Shown one piece after another: positions 1 to 8,101 of a DNA stretch of 19,607 nt. The translations under genes were made by a program, and so were the position numbers. The DNA comes from Triparma columacea (lineage: Eukaryota; Sar; Bolidophyceae; Parmales; Triparmaceae). The stretch lies in assembly GCA_030267965.1 (NCBI GenBank), contig BRYA01000839.1, positions 1 through 19,607 of the forward strand, read 5' to 3'. Position 1 is the first letter of the stretch. Each line of letters opens with the position of its first letter. The notes beneath the pieces are model-generated. The model was not told the origin of the DNA. It ran no database searches and saw only the letters and a program-made list of their open reading frames with translations.

Positions 1-120
1 ACACCCTTTACACCCTTTACACCCTTTACACCCTTTACACACTTTACACACTTTACACACTTTACACACTTTACACACTTTACACACTTTACACACTTTA
101 CACACTTCACACACATTATC
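1..120. repeat. 9-bp tandem repeat, telomere-like strand bias
   Basis: The window opens with about four copies of ACACCCTTT and then about eight copies of ACACACTTT, ending in slightly degenerate copies near 108-115. On the other strand the unit reads AAAGGGTGT, a G/T-rich strand pointing toward the left end, which is the orientation expected of a telomere at a left chromosome end. It is not the canonical TTAGGG or TTTAGGG repeat. The step from CCC to CAC units looks like a junction between a newer and an older array. It may instead be an ordinary minisatellite; the sequence before base 1 would decide. Confidence 0.8.
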
Positions 121-834
121 TTCACACACACTTTACTCTCACAAACACTTTACCTTAACCTTTACACACTCCATTCAATCTTATACCCTCCTCTCTTTAA
201 CTTTCCTCTTTCACTTCTTTCACTCCTCTTCACAACTACACTCAACCTCCTTTTATTTATCTTCATACACATCTCCTACACTTACACATATCATTCCATC
301 TTATACCCCCTCTCTTCTACTCTCCCTTTTTTACTCCTTTTACTCATCTCAAAAACTACACTCACCTTCCTTCAATTAATCTTCATACACATCTACTATC
401 CACTACACTTACACACATCATTTCACCTTCTATCCTCCTTTCTTCTACTCTTAACCCATCACTCCTTTCTACAACCACATTCATCCTTCTTTAATTTATC
501 CCCATACACATCTACTTCACTTCCATTATACTCACAAATCACTATAACACTTTCACAATTCTTCAAAACTCCAAATTCATTTACTACACTTCTATTATAC
601 TCACAAACCACTATAATCCTTCCACATTTCTCCAAAACTCAATACATATCTACTACACTTCCACAATACTCACAAACATCTTTAACATTCACACAATACA
701 TCTACAACACTTCACAATACTCACAAACAACTTTTAAACTGCCACAGTACTCAACATAACCTAAAATACTACACAATAATCACAACAATAACAAATCAAT
801 CCAATTTCTCTAACAAATGTTCCTGTCTTATTAG
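121..834. repeat. Degenerate satellite-like zone with no G on the + strand
   Basis: No gene is seen here. The + strand from 1 to 740 contains only A, C and T; the first G is at 741. Two degenerate tandem families are visible. One has a period near 120 bp: 181-300, 301-428 and 429-550 share a TTATAC/TTCTATC start, a run of TCT/CTT, an ACTACACTCA-like box and CATACACATCT. The other begins near 511 with units of about 70, 70 and 50 bp that share CTACACTT...ATACTCACAAA. The zone ends about 90 bp short of the stop codon of the minus-strand gene at 835, so that gene's 3' UTR may run into C-free sequence. Confidence 0.7.
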
Positions 835-3800
835 TCACTCCCTATCCTCATCTTCAATGGGCAGAACACTGCTTACTTTTGCATTCCCACCTCCTACCCC
901 TATAATATCTCCACCATCAGCACCTTCAACACTTGCTCTCCTGATACTTGCTCTTAATGCATTTTCTAGACCACCCTCAGCTTCAGCATCAACACTTGCT
1001 CTCCTAACACTCTCCCTCCTTCTAGCATTTCCTGCTCCTGGAATGTATTCAATTGGCACTTTGGCTCTCATTGTTTCGTCAAACCAATCTGGCTTCTCCT
1101 CTTCCCATCTTTTCCAATTTGCCCTCACCCAAGCACTCACTTCCCCTTCAATCGACTTCCAATGATGCATTGACCTTTGGAATGTGAAGAACGCTTTGAC
1201 AGCATCTGAACCATCTCTGAATTCCTTTACTGTTAAATCCTTACCCCTTTGCAAGCTATAGAAGGTGCCCCAATATTTTTTCTCAATACTCACGAAAAAT
1301 ACAGCAAACATCACAATTGTATAGGGTATAACTGATCCAACTATCACATGTGCCAATTTAAGTCTCTCTTCTGCAACATCGCCCCTTTCAGCTACTAATA
1401 TAGCTACTGGAAGACTTCCAATCGTCAACAAAAATCCAAACATCCAATACATCCCTCCAACCTCATTAGGATGCCTAAACTGCACAATTGATGTAAAGTC
1501 TGTCACGACTTTTATCATAACTCTTATTACTGTGCTGGCCAATATCTCGGCATTTCCTCCTACAGGTGCCCAATACCAGAAGTCTCCTCTTAACATCTTC
1601 ACCAATAAGTAAACACAAAGGTCGGTCCCAACATAGAGAGAGACCCATCTTCCACCAAGTAGCCCTAACACAACTATTGTCATGCACCTTATCACAAGCA
1701 TACCTGCACTGAAGAACATCAGTGAAACAAATATAATAGATCTTTTGGTGGAATTCGCAGGAACATACCCATAGAAGTCAGGCATTCGCTCTCTTTTCAC
1801 TGGGTCAGTATCAAAATCATAACTGATAGTTGCAGATGCAAAGCCTGTTGTTAAAGCAGAAACTGAGAGTGATAACCAGGCTGCCCTTGAAATTTTGTTT
1901 ACACTTGACACAATAGCCATAAGTTGAATGACCACTCCAGGTATTGCCTCAGCAAACATTTCTACGCATTTCATGGCAGTCAACTCTGTCAATGCATCAA
2001 ATGCCTGTTCTACTTGCTGTTTTTCGCCTTTTGCCACCCTGTAGGCATCAACAGCAGGCTTAAATCCAATCAAAATAGGAATCCATTCAGTTAGCAGCCT
2101 CAAAATCCCCAATTTCCTGTTCTGTGCCCAAACGCAAAACATCTGCACCCCTATTGACACAGCCAAACTTGTCAAAGAGGCCTTGAAGTATCCCTTTTTC
2201 TGATCACTCCAAAACATGTACGTCACATACACATCAGTCAGCAAATCTGCCATACTTGTTATTGCCCCAACAGTCACCCTCATCTTCAACCCCCAAGGAA
2301 CTTCCTCCAACAGCCTGTAGCTAATTGTCTCCAACATAGGCCTGAACCACTCATATTCATCATCAATCTCCTGCAGTGCAGGGAAATTTAAAATGAAGGC
2401 ATCTACTGCAGTAGCTGGCTGAGTATTGATAGCCAAACTCCTGGCTAGAGACTGTCCAATCACTCTTCCCTCCTTTTCCCCCAGCTCTACAGCTTTACCC
2501 TCTACCTTCTTAAGCCCACGCAGCTTGTTCTTGACAACAGCGCCAAGCATTGGTGTGAAAAAGTCGTACTTCTCTGCAGCCTGTCTCAGAATGTAGTTTT
2601 TTCGAATAAATGACCCGACAGCTTCCTCCTTTGTGATTCCCTTCTTCCTGAAACTTAATGCAACCAACAGTTGCTCACCCAACAAATTTCCCATTTTGTT
2701 AGGATCTAAACCTGCATAGTCTTGTATAGTATCATTCACAGCATGTGAAGCAATCAGTGCGCCTCCACTGTCCAAGCCAACACTTGCTCTCCTAATATTT
2801 GCTCTCAAAGCACCTGCTAGACCACCCTCAGCTTCAGCATCAACACTTGCTCTCCTAACGCTCTCTCTCCTTCTGGCATCACCAGTTGTTGGAATGTATT
2901 CAACTGGCACTCTAGCTCTCATGGCTTCATCAAACCACTTTGGCTTCTCCTCCTCCCATCTATTCCAATTTGCCTTTACCCAAGCTTTCACGTCCTCTTC
3001 AATAGCCTTCCAATGGTGCTTCGACCTTTGGAATGTAAAGAACGCTTTGACAGCATCTGAACCATCTCTAAATCCCTGCACCGTTACTTCCTTACCCCTT
3101 TGCAAGCTGTAGAAGGTGCCCCAATATTTTTTCTCAATACTCACAAAAAATACAGCAAACATCACAACTATACATGGTGTCAATATTCCAATTACTTTCC
3201 ATGCAAGTTTAAGACCCTCATCTGCAACATCGCCCCTTTCAGCTACTAATATAGCTACTGGAAGACTTCCCATCGTCAACACAAATCCAAACAGCCAATA
3301 CATCCCTCCAACCTCATTGGGATGCCTAAACTGCACAATTGATGTAAAGTCTGTGACTACCTTGACCAGTACTCTAGCTATAATGCTACTCACTATTTCT
3401 ACATTGCCTCCTGCAGGAATCCAATACCAAAAGTCTCCTCTCAAGATCTTCACAAACAAGTATAGACCAAGGTCAGCAGCAATATAGAGAGTAACCCATC
3501 TACCACCAAGGAGCCCTAACACAACTATTGCCATGCACCTTATCACAAGCATGCCTGCACTGATGAACATCATTGAACCAAATATAATAGATCTTTTGGT
3601 GGAATTTGCAGGCACATACCCATAAAAGTCAGGCATTTGCTTTCTCTTCATTGGGTCGGTGTCCAAGTCATAACTGATAGTTGCTGAGGCAAAGCCTGTT
3701 GTAATTGCTGACACTGCAACTGAAAGCCATGCTGAAGTTCCAACCCCTTTGTCACTTGTTGCTATAGCCATAAGTTGGATGATCACTCCAGGGATTGCCT

Positions 3801-4059
3801 CAGCAAACATCTCAATCAATTTCATAGCTGTCATCTCAAACATTGGATTAATTTCAATCCCTACCTCTTGCTTTGCTCCAGTTGCTACCCTGTAAGCATC
3901 AACAGCAGGCTTAAAGCCAATCAAAATAGGAAACCACTCCCTTAAGACCCTATTCGTCCCCAGCCTCCTATTTTGCACCCAAACAGCAAATAACTGAAAC
4001 CCAATTGACACTGCCAAACTTGCCAAAGATGCCTTAAAGTACCCATACTTCTTATCTCT
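835..4059 (-). CDS. Duplicated multi-pass membrane module with RRxS tails, possibly XK-related-like (3' segment)
   Basis: The frame is open from the codon after the TGA at 4060 to the TGA at 837-835. No ATG is evident at the beginning; the first conventional start could only be an internal one, so this is not an independent gene. Each of two modules (about 617 residues apart, with no indels) has roughly eight hydrophobic segments, conserved motifs DLLTDVYVTY, EMFAEAIPGV, DFYGYVPANSTKRS, GGRWV, RGDFWYW and FTSIVQFRHPNEVGG, then a charged helix (WNRWEEEKP) and a basic tail RRRESVRRASVD...IRRASV. The D..TD start and the EAIP..IQL motif recall XK-related (XKR) scramblases, but this is weak. The tails carry three close RRxS-type kinase sites per copy. 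The C-terminus ends in acidic EDEDRE. Confidence 0.65.
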   Translation of the reverse strand, partial: RDKKYGYFKASLASLAVSIGFQLFAVWVQNRRLGTNRVLREWFPILIGFKPAVDAYRVATGAKQEVGIEINPMFEMTAMKLIEMFAEAIPGVIIQLMAIATSDKGVGTSAWLSVAVSAITTGFASATISYDLDTDPMKRKQMPDFYGYVPANSTKRSIIFGSMMFISAGMLVIRCMAIVVLGLLGGRWVTLYIAADLGLYLFVKILRGDFWYWIPAGGNVEIVSSIIARVLVKVVTDFTSIVQFRHPNEVGGMYWLFGFVLTMGSLPVAILVAERGDVADEGLKLAWKVIGILTPCIVVMFAVFFVSIEKKYWGTFYSLQRGKEVTVQGFRDGSDAVKAFFTFQRSKHHWKAIEEDVKAWVKANWNRWEEEKPKWFDEAMRARVPVEYIPTTGDARRRESVRRASVDAEAEGGLAGALRANIRRASVGLDSGGALIASHAVNDTIQDYAGLDPNKMGNLLGEQLLVALSFRKKGITKEEAVGSFIRKNYILRQAAEKYDFFTPMLGAVVKNKLRGLKKVEGKAVELGEKEGRVIGQSLARSLAINTQPATAVDAFILNFPALQEIDDEYEWFRPMLETISYRLLEEVPWGLKMRVTVGAITSMADLLTDVYVTYMFWSDQKKGYFKASLTSLAVSIGVQMFCVWAQNRKLGILRLLTEWIPILIGFKPAVDAYRVAKGEKQQVEQAFDALTELTAMKCVEMFAEAIPGVVIQLMAIVSSVNKISRAAWLSLSVSALTTGFASATISYDFDTDPVKRERMPDFYGYVPANSTKRSIIFVSLMFFSAGMLVIRCMTIVVLGLLGGRWVSLYVGTDLCVYLLVKMLRGDFWYWAPVGGNAEILASTVIRVMIKVVTDFTSIVQFRHPNEVGGMYWMFGFLLTIGSLPVAILVAERGDVAEERLKLAHVIVGSVIPYTIVMFAVFFVSIEKKYWGTFYSLQRGKDLTVKEFRDGSDAVKAFFTFQRSMHHWKSIEGEVSAWVRANWKRWEEEKPDWFDETMRAKVPIEYIPGAGNARRRESVRRASVDAEAEGGLENALRASIRRASVEGADGGDIIGVGGGNAKVSSVLPIEDEDRE

Positions 4060-4062
4060 TCA
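4060..4062 (-). other. In-frame TGA replacing a Trp codon
   Basis: Copy 1 reads TTT TGA AGA GAT and copy 2 (1851 bp downstream) reads TTT TGG AGT GAT. One G-to-A change explains the stop. TGA also ends this gene (835) and the glutamine synthetase gene (18934), and TGG is used for Trp throughout, so a reassigned code is unlikely. Confidence 0.85.
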
Positions 4063-5466
4063 AAACTTATGTGTCACATACATATCAGTCAGCAAATCGA
4101 CCATGCTTGTGGCAGCACCAATTGTGACCCTCGCTTTTAAGCCGAAGGAAGACTTCATGAATAATTGCATAACAATCTTCTCAAGCATGGACCTTAACCA
4201 CACTTGTTCATTCATGACTTCTCGCACTTCAGTGAATTGATGGGCCCACTCATCTACAGCATGAGCAGCAGTTGCTGTGGTCAACATTACTGCTGTCATT
4301 GCACTCCCAATCTCCCACCCCCTGGCTTCCTCCTCACTCTTATCTTCTCCCTCATTTGTCGCTCTCCTTTTAAATTTGTTCATAACCACAGCATACAGCA
4401 TAGTTCTCATGAAACCATGCTGCTCTGTAATCTCTCTCAGTGCCATATTGGCAACAATGAACTCCTTCACGACCTCTATCTTATTGTCCCCAACAGTACC
4501 TTTCTTCACTCTCTCCATCAGCTGCTCTCCAAACCTCCTTCCATCATTCTCCCCAACTTCTGTGCTCTTCAGAAGGTTGTCAAAGTAGTAAGCAGCATCA
4601 GTTGTCATGCTCAGGTGCTTAATTACACTCTTTTTGCTGGCAGTTTTTCCTAAACCTATTTGTCTAGTCATCATTTCAACGTCTGTCTTCATCTGGCCAG
4701 CCTCTGAGAACCTTACAGCTGTGAGATGCCCTTCATGTTCAGCTGTGATTACAAGTGTCTTGTTGTTAACTCTGTGAATCACAAGCTGGGATTCGACTCC
4801 ACTTTTAAGATCCCAGAAGAATGCTGCAACTTCCTTGTGGGATGATCTCACAGTTATTGAAGTCTTCCCCCATCCCACTCCCTTCTCTACCTTTATCAAT
4901 ATCTGCCGACCTACAAACCCATTATCCACCTCTTGAGCTCCGTCAATCTCGTCAAAGTGATTTTCAATCCCTGGTGCTCCCTCAATTGCAATCTCCTCAA
5001 ACTTTGCAATGATCTGCTGTCTCTTGAAGGTGGCAATCTCTTTGCTCTTGTCAAACTTCTTCCTCAAGTCTGAGGCTTTTGCAAGAAACCTTGGTGCAAT
5101 CTTGTTCACAATGGAGGAGAAGAAAATACCACCAAGGTCTAGCTTTGTTGTGAAAGTGACTGATGTTTGTGGCACACCTCCAATAGGTTCCAGTGGCTCA
5201 AATACCCAGACTGTGTGTGCCTTCCCTAAAACATTCCCAGCCTTCACTGGAAAGTCTACATGAACCTCCTCTGTATCTGCAAGATCTATTATTACTTTGC
5301 CATCATCTTGCATGAACCAGGTCATTTTACTCCTCCCATCACGAGGAGAAAATCCAGGGAGACCAAGTTCTCTTGTTGTCACATAGTAGAGAGTGTGGTC
5401 ATTAACATTTTTGATATGGTACTCAGATCCCTCGCTCCTTTGAAGTTTTACGGAATGCTCTTGAGC
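4060..5466 (-). CDS. START-like protein, middle segment ending at an in-frame TGA
   Basis: This frame is open from 5466, just after a TAG at 5469-5467, to the TGA at 4062-4060. It overlaps the frame of the upstream segment by about 40 bp. It carries the rest of the third START-like domain (including HIKNVNDHTLYYVTTRELG and GFSPRDGRSKMTW), a fourth shorter START-like half (around QILIKVEKGVGWGKTSITV), then an amphipathic linker and the start of the first membrane module (SMVDLLTDMYVTHKF). The GTG at 5382 is not a real start: the protein reads straight through it and homologous sequence lies upstream. The stop falls where the second copy has Trp (residues DVYVTYMFW), and the code continues beyond it as RDKKYGYFKASL, matching SDQKKGYFKASL of the sister copy. 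Confidence 0.65.
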   Translation of the reverse strand, partial: AQEHSVKLQRSEGSEYHIKNVNDHTLYYVTTRELGLPGFSPRDGRSKMTWFMQDDGKVIIDLADTEEVHVDFPVKAGNVLGKAHTVWVFEPLEPIGGVPQTSVTFTTKLDLGGIFFSSIVNKIAPRFLAKASDLRKKFDKSKEIATFKRQQIIAKFEEIAIEGAPGIENHFDEIDGAQEVDNGFVGRQILIKVEKGVGWGKTSITVRSSHKEVAAFFWDLKSGVESQLVIHRVNNKTLVITAEHEGHLTAVRFSEAGQMKTDVEMMTRQIGLGKTASKKSVIKHLSMTTDAAYYFDNLLKSTEVGENDGRRFGEQLMERVKKGTVGDNKIEVVKEFIVANMALREITEQHGFMRTMLYAVVMNKFKRRATNEGEDKSEEEARGWEIGSAMTAVMLTTATAAHAVDEWAHQFTEVREVMNEQVWLRSMLEKIVMQLFMKSSFGLKARVTIGAATSMVDLLTDMYVTHKF

Positions 5467-8101
5467 CTAGATTGTACTCGTATGCAGCACACTCCTCCAC
5501 ACTCGCATCAACTACAGTTGTAGCTACCCCACTTATGACACTCTCCCCATCAACATGAACTAGCTTCATCTTGACCCTCTCATCAGGACTCTTCAAATCA
5601 TCGAAATTCCTCCCCTCCTTACACTTCTCATAAAACTCTTTCCCCTTCCTGATTGCAACGCTCTCCTCATCTGTATAATCTTGGCGCTCATTCTTGATAA
5701 TGTTGGCAAGAGAGGCCAGTGCAGCTTTATCAACCTCTTCATCCCGCTGGAAGGAATCCCTGAGTTCTGCTATTGCACTAAGCACGTATGGGACTGATCT
5801 GTTGACAACTTTCACAGGAATGTGCCCTCCTGTGTCCATAAACTGGGTCAATGTAAGTTTACATTGGAAAACACTATCTTGGTCCTTTATATTTTTGGCA
5901 GTGAGAGTGCCACTAGAAGTGGCTTTCACAAGCTTTCCTAGACTTTCCCCATAGTCCATCTGTTCTTTAGCTGGGACAAACGCTACAGACATTGCGCCGT
6001 CTTGGTGTCTCTTTTGCCACACATATCTGTTTATAAACTCTCTTTTGTTAAGAGGAAAGGGAAGTTTCTTGACTGTTGCAAACAGCTTTTCATTTGCCCT
6101 TCCCTCTCTACTCTTCATAATCTCCAGCCTTGCAGGATTCCCTTCCTCTCTATCCACTGCCATCCTCTCCCTGCTGCAGTACTCAAAGAACCAGGCAGCT
6201 GCTTCCTCGGCTGAGCAGTCGGCAACACACTCGGCTCTTCCAAAACCAAGTGTCTTTTTCCCTTTCTCCTGCTGCTTGAACTTGATCTCCATCTCCACTC
6301 CCTCGTAAGGAGACTCAAGAGGCCCCCACCCTTCTTCATCCTCCCCACCAAACAGCTTCTCAAAACCCATTGGACCCTTTAAAGGTGCCAAACTCTTCCA
6401 GCTCGTTTTCTTCAAGATCTTAGTTTTTCCTCCTTCATCCTCCCCACCAAACAGCTTCTCCAACTCCCTAAAGACCTTCTTCTGGTCCTCCTCCAACTCA
6501 ACACCCTCCCTCATCCTCTCCACCAGAACCCCCCTGACCTCAGCATCAACCTCCTTCCCATTCCTCTTGAACTTCTTCTGCAACATGTTGGCCTCAACAA
6601 GCTGACTCCTTGCAAGGTAGTCAATAGCATTGTCCATCAGTGTCTTTTGAAGGCCTTTGAAGTGCAGATCAACTGTCTGAATACGTGTCACTCTGCAGAC
6701 ATTTGGGGCAATCTCGTCGAAGAAGTAGACGCCTGTAGTCTCTGCGAGCACAAATCCTTCCTTACTGAGGTCCTTGAAGCCTTCTCCAGGGTACTCTGTC
6801 AGTGGCACAAAAGCCAACATGTACGATGTCCGGCCATTCTCAAGTTTGACTTCCTTCCATACAAACCAATTCTCAAATAGTCGATTGGTGGCGGCAGGGA
6901 CCTTCACGCCCAAATGATAGTGCATGCTTCTAGTTCCCTTAAAATCGTTCCTGATTGCCCTTGGCAAGTTCCCTCTTTCTTGGGAGTGTTTCCTGGAGCG
7001 CTCAAATGTGTCAAGCAGAAATTGCTCTGCCAATACACCCTTTGCTGACTTGTCCACAGTGACTCCAAACCCTCCCCACAAATTGTCTCCCTCTCTCCAC
7101 AGGAACTTTGCAATGCCCTCCTTCAGTGTCCCCTTGACTCTCTTCCCCTTCGTGTGAAATCCCTTCTCTAGCCTCCTGGCCCTCTCCAACATTGCCTCCT
7201 CCTCTGTTGTCAGGTGCGGTGCTCTCGGCATGAACTCCACCACAAAGTGTCTTTTCCTCCTCTCATCAATGACACCAGGCTGTCTGAACTTCTTCCTGAT
7301 CTCCTCCATAATAACCTTTACTGCTGCATACGCAGCCTTGGCGTCTCCCTTCTTGGTCCTGCCACTGTTCCTGCCTTCGACACTAGATCTCATGGATCTC
7401 ACACTCTTAAAGTTTTTGACTGTGCGAACATTAACTTCTGGTTTCATCTCTGTTGCTCTCTCCTCTGCCTTAAGAGTTCCCACCACGGTGACTGCAGTTT
7501 GTCCAAACTCGAAATCAGTGAAGCTGAGCTTGCCCTTAATGACACCTCGTTGGACAGTCTTGTTCTTTATTGACCCTAGAATTTCGACAAGCATCGCAGA
7601 TGCCTCATTAGAAAGGTCATCCTCATCAAGGGGTGCCAACTCCATAATGTTCGTCGATTTGTCAGGAGATACGACTTTGATGTCGAGGAGAAATTCGACA
7701 AACTTATTCCCGCTGCCGTAGTGCTGCCAGTAGACGAATCTGTGGATGACTCCTTCCTTTTCGTCATACTCCTGGAGGGTCTTCCTTCGCAACTTGCCCT
7801 GCTCGCAATCGGTGAGGATAAAGTCAATGATCTTGTCGCGCTCGTCGTGGAAGACACCAGCGAGCTCCATAACTTTCACATCGACGCCGGTAGAGTTGTC
7901 TATGAGGCCTTCAATGGCTCCTCGGTCATCCAGAAGCTTGACAAGTTTACCTTGTTTGGGGCCAAGAGCTGTGTAATCAATATCTAAGGGACCATGTATT
8001 GCAGAGGGAGTGTGATTGAGGCCTGCGGGGGGCTCGGAGGCATAGTTGGTCTCGCCGGCGTCATTCACGACTCCCGTATCTGCTTCATCCGCGCCCTCCA
8101 T
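5423..8101 (-). CDS. START-like multidomain protein, 5' segment (892 residues before the frameshift)
   Basis: The ATG at 8101 is the first in-frame start. Residues about 70-230 form an alpha/beta region that may be a divergent START-like domain. Residues about 340-500 (around the LFENWFVWKEVK segment) and about 600-790 (around EEAAAWFFEYCSRERM and KREFINRYVWQKRH) look like START-like lipid-binding domains. Residue 815 onward begins a third that ends prematurely after EECAAYEYNLGSR. The last 11 residues and the TGA at 5425-5423 are out of frame. The domain continues in the neighbouring frame as EHSVKLQRSEGSEYHI, which aligns with SRERMAVDREEGNPARLEI of the preceding domain. A 26-bp exact direct repeat (6336-6361 and 6435-6460) encodes LFGGEDE twice. 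No signal peptide is seen, so this part is probably cytosolic. START assignments are by pattern recognition. Confidence 0.7.
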   Translation of the reverse strand: MEGADEADTGVVNDAGETNYASEPPAGLNHTPSAIHGPLDIDYTALGPKQGKLVKLLDDRGAIEGLIDNSTGVDVKVMELAGVFHDERDKIIDFILTDCEQGKLRRKTLQEYDEKEGVIHRFVYWQHYGSGNKFVEFLLDIKVVSPDKSTNIMELAPLDEDDLSNEASAMLVEILGSIKNKTVQRGVIKGKLSFTDFEFGQTAVTVVGTLKAEERATEMKPEVNVRTVKNFKSVRSMRSSVEGRNSGRTKKGDAKAAYAAVKVIMEEIRKKFRQPGVIDERRKRHFVVEFMPRAPHLTTEEEAMLERARRLEKGFHTKGKRVKGTLKEGIAKFLWREGDNLWGGFGVTVDKSAKGVLAEQFLLDTFERSRKHSQERGNLPRAIRNDFKGTRSMHYHLGVKVPAATNRLFENWFVWKEVKLENGRTSYMLAFVPLTEYPGEGFKDLSKEGFVLAETTGVYFFDEIAPNVCRVTRIQTVDLHFKGLQKTLMDNAIDYLARSQLVEANMLQKKFKRNGKEVDAEVRGVLVERMREGVELEEDQKKVFRELEKLFGGEDEGGKTKILKKTSWKSLAPLKGPMGFEKLFGGEDEEGWGPLESPYEGVEMEIKFKQQEKGKKTLGFGRAECVADCSAEEAAAWFFEYCSRERMAVDREEGNPARLEIMKSREGRANEKLFATVKKLPFPLNKREFINRYVWQKRHQDGAMSVAFVPAKEQMDYGESLGKLVKATSSGTLTAKNIKDQDSVFQCKLTLTQFMDTGGHIPVKVVNRSVPYVLSAIAELRDSFQRDEEVDKAALASLANIIKNERQDYTDEESVAIRKGKEFYEKCKEGRNFDDLKSPDERVKMKLVHVDGESVISGVATTVVDASVEECAAYEYNLGSRAFRKTSKERGI
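5426..5466 (-). other. Net +1 frameshift inside a START-like domain
   Basis: The two frames overlap only between 5466 and 5423, so the shift must lie here. Alignment with the preceding START-like domain (CSRERM against GSR-EHS) places it at about 5458-5461, in TCAAGAGCATT. Losing one AG from an AGAGAG run would explain it. There is no GT-AG pair that would make a credible intron. Confidence 0.75.

Larger units (their letters stand above)
835..4599 (-). repeat. Internal tandem duplication, 1851-bp unit
   Basis: Copy 1 runs about 4599-2749 and copy 2 about 2748-898, followed by a short unique tail. All anchor motifs are exactly 617 codons apart. Identity is uneven. The linker halves are clearly diverged. 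The membrane halves are much closer and contain exact islands such as the 50 bp at 1370-1419 and 3221-3270. This is direct sequence evidence; recent exchange between copies is inference. Confidence 0.88.
835..8101 (-). pseudogene. Giant START-domain plus duplicated multi-pass membrane protein locus, broken by a frameshift and a nonsense codon
   Basis: Three long minus-strand open segments read as one gene. The ATG is at 8101-8099 and the final TGA at 837-835. Segment 1 passes into segment 2 through a net +1 shift near 5461. Segments 2 and 3 share one frame and are separated only by TGA at 4062-4060. Ignoring both lesions the product would be about 2421 residues. Order: an N-terminal region, three or four START-like domains, a linker plus membrane module (copy 1), then linker plus membrane module (copy 2) with an acidic C-terminus. 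No introns are seen, unlike the other long gene here. START domains bind lipids, so a role in membrane lipid binding or transfer is inferred. The locus is either a young pseudogene, since the frame is otherwise well kept over 7 kb, or an intact gene with two sequence errors. Confidence 0.7.

Noticed and set aside
1..120. CRISPR-like array
   Set aside because: The 9-bp units are contiguous with no spacers, and the DNA is clearly eukaryotic.
2894..3487. Plus-strand ORFs opposite the membrane modules
   Set aside because: They are low-complexity Ser/Thr/Pro shadows of the minus-strand gene, and one recurs opposite the second repeat copy for the same reason.
5423..5466. Programmed ribosomal frameshift or a tiny intron at the frame change
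   Set aside because: No known slippery heptamer or shifty stop context is seen, and no GT-AG pair restores the alignment with the preceding START-like domain. A lesion or sequence error is simpler.
835..8101. Alternative genetic code with TGA as Trp
   Set aside because: TGG encodes Trp throughout, and TGA is the natural end of this gene and of glutamine synthetase.
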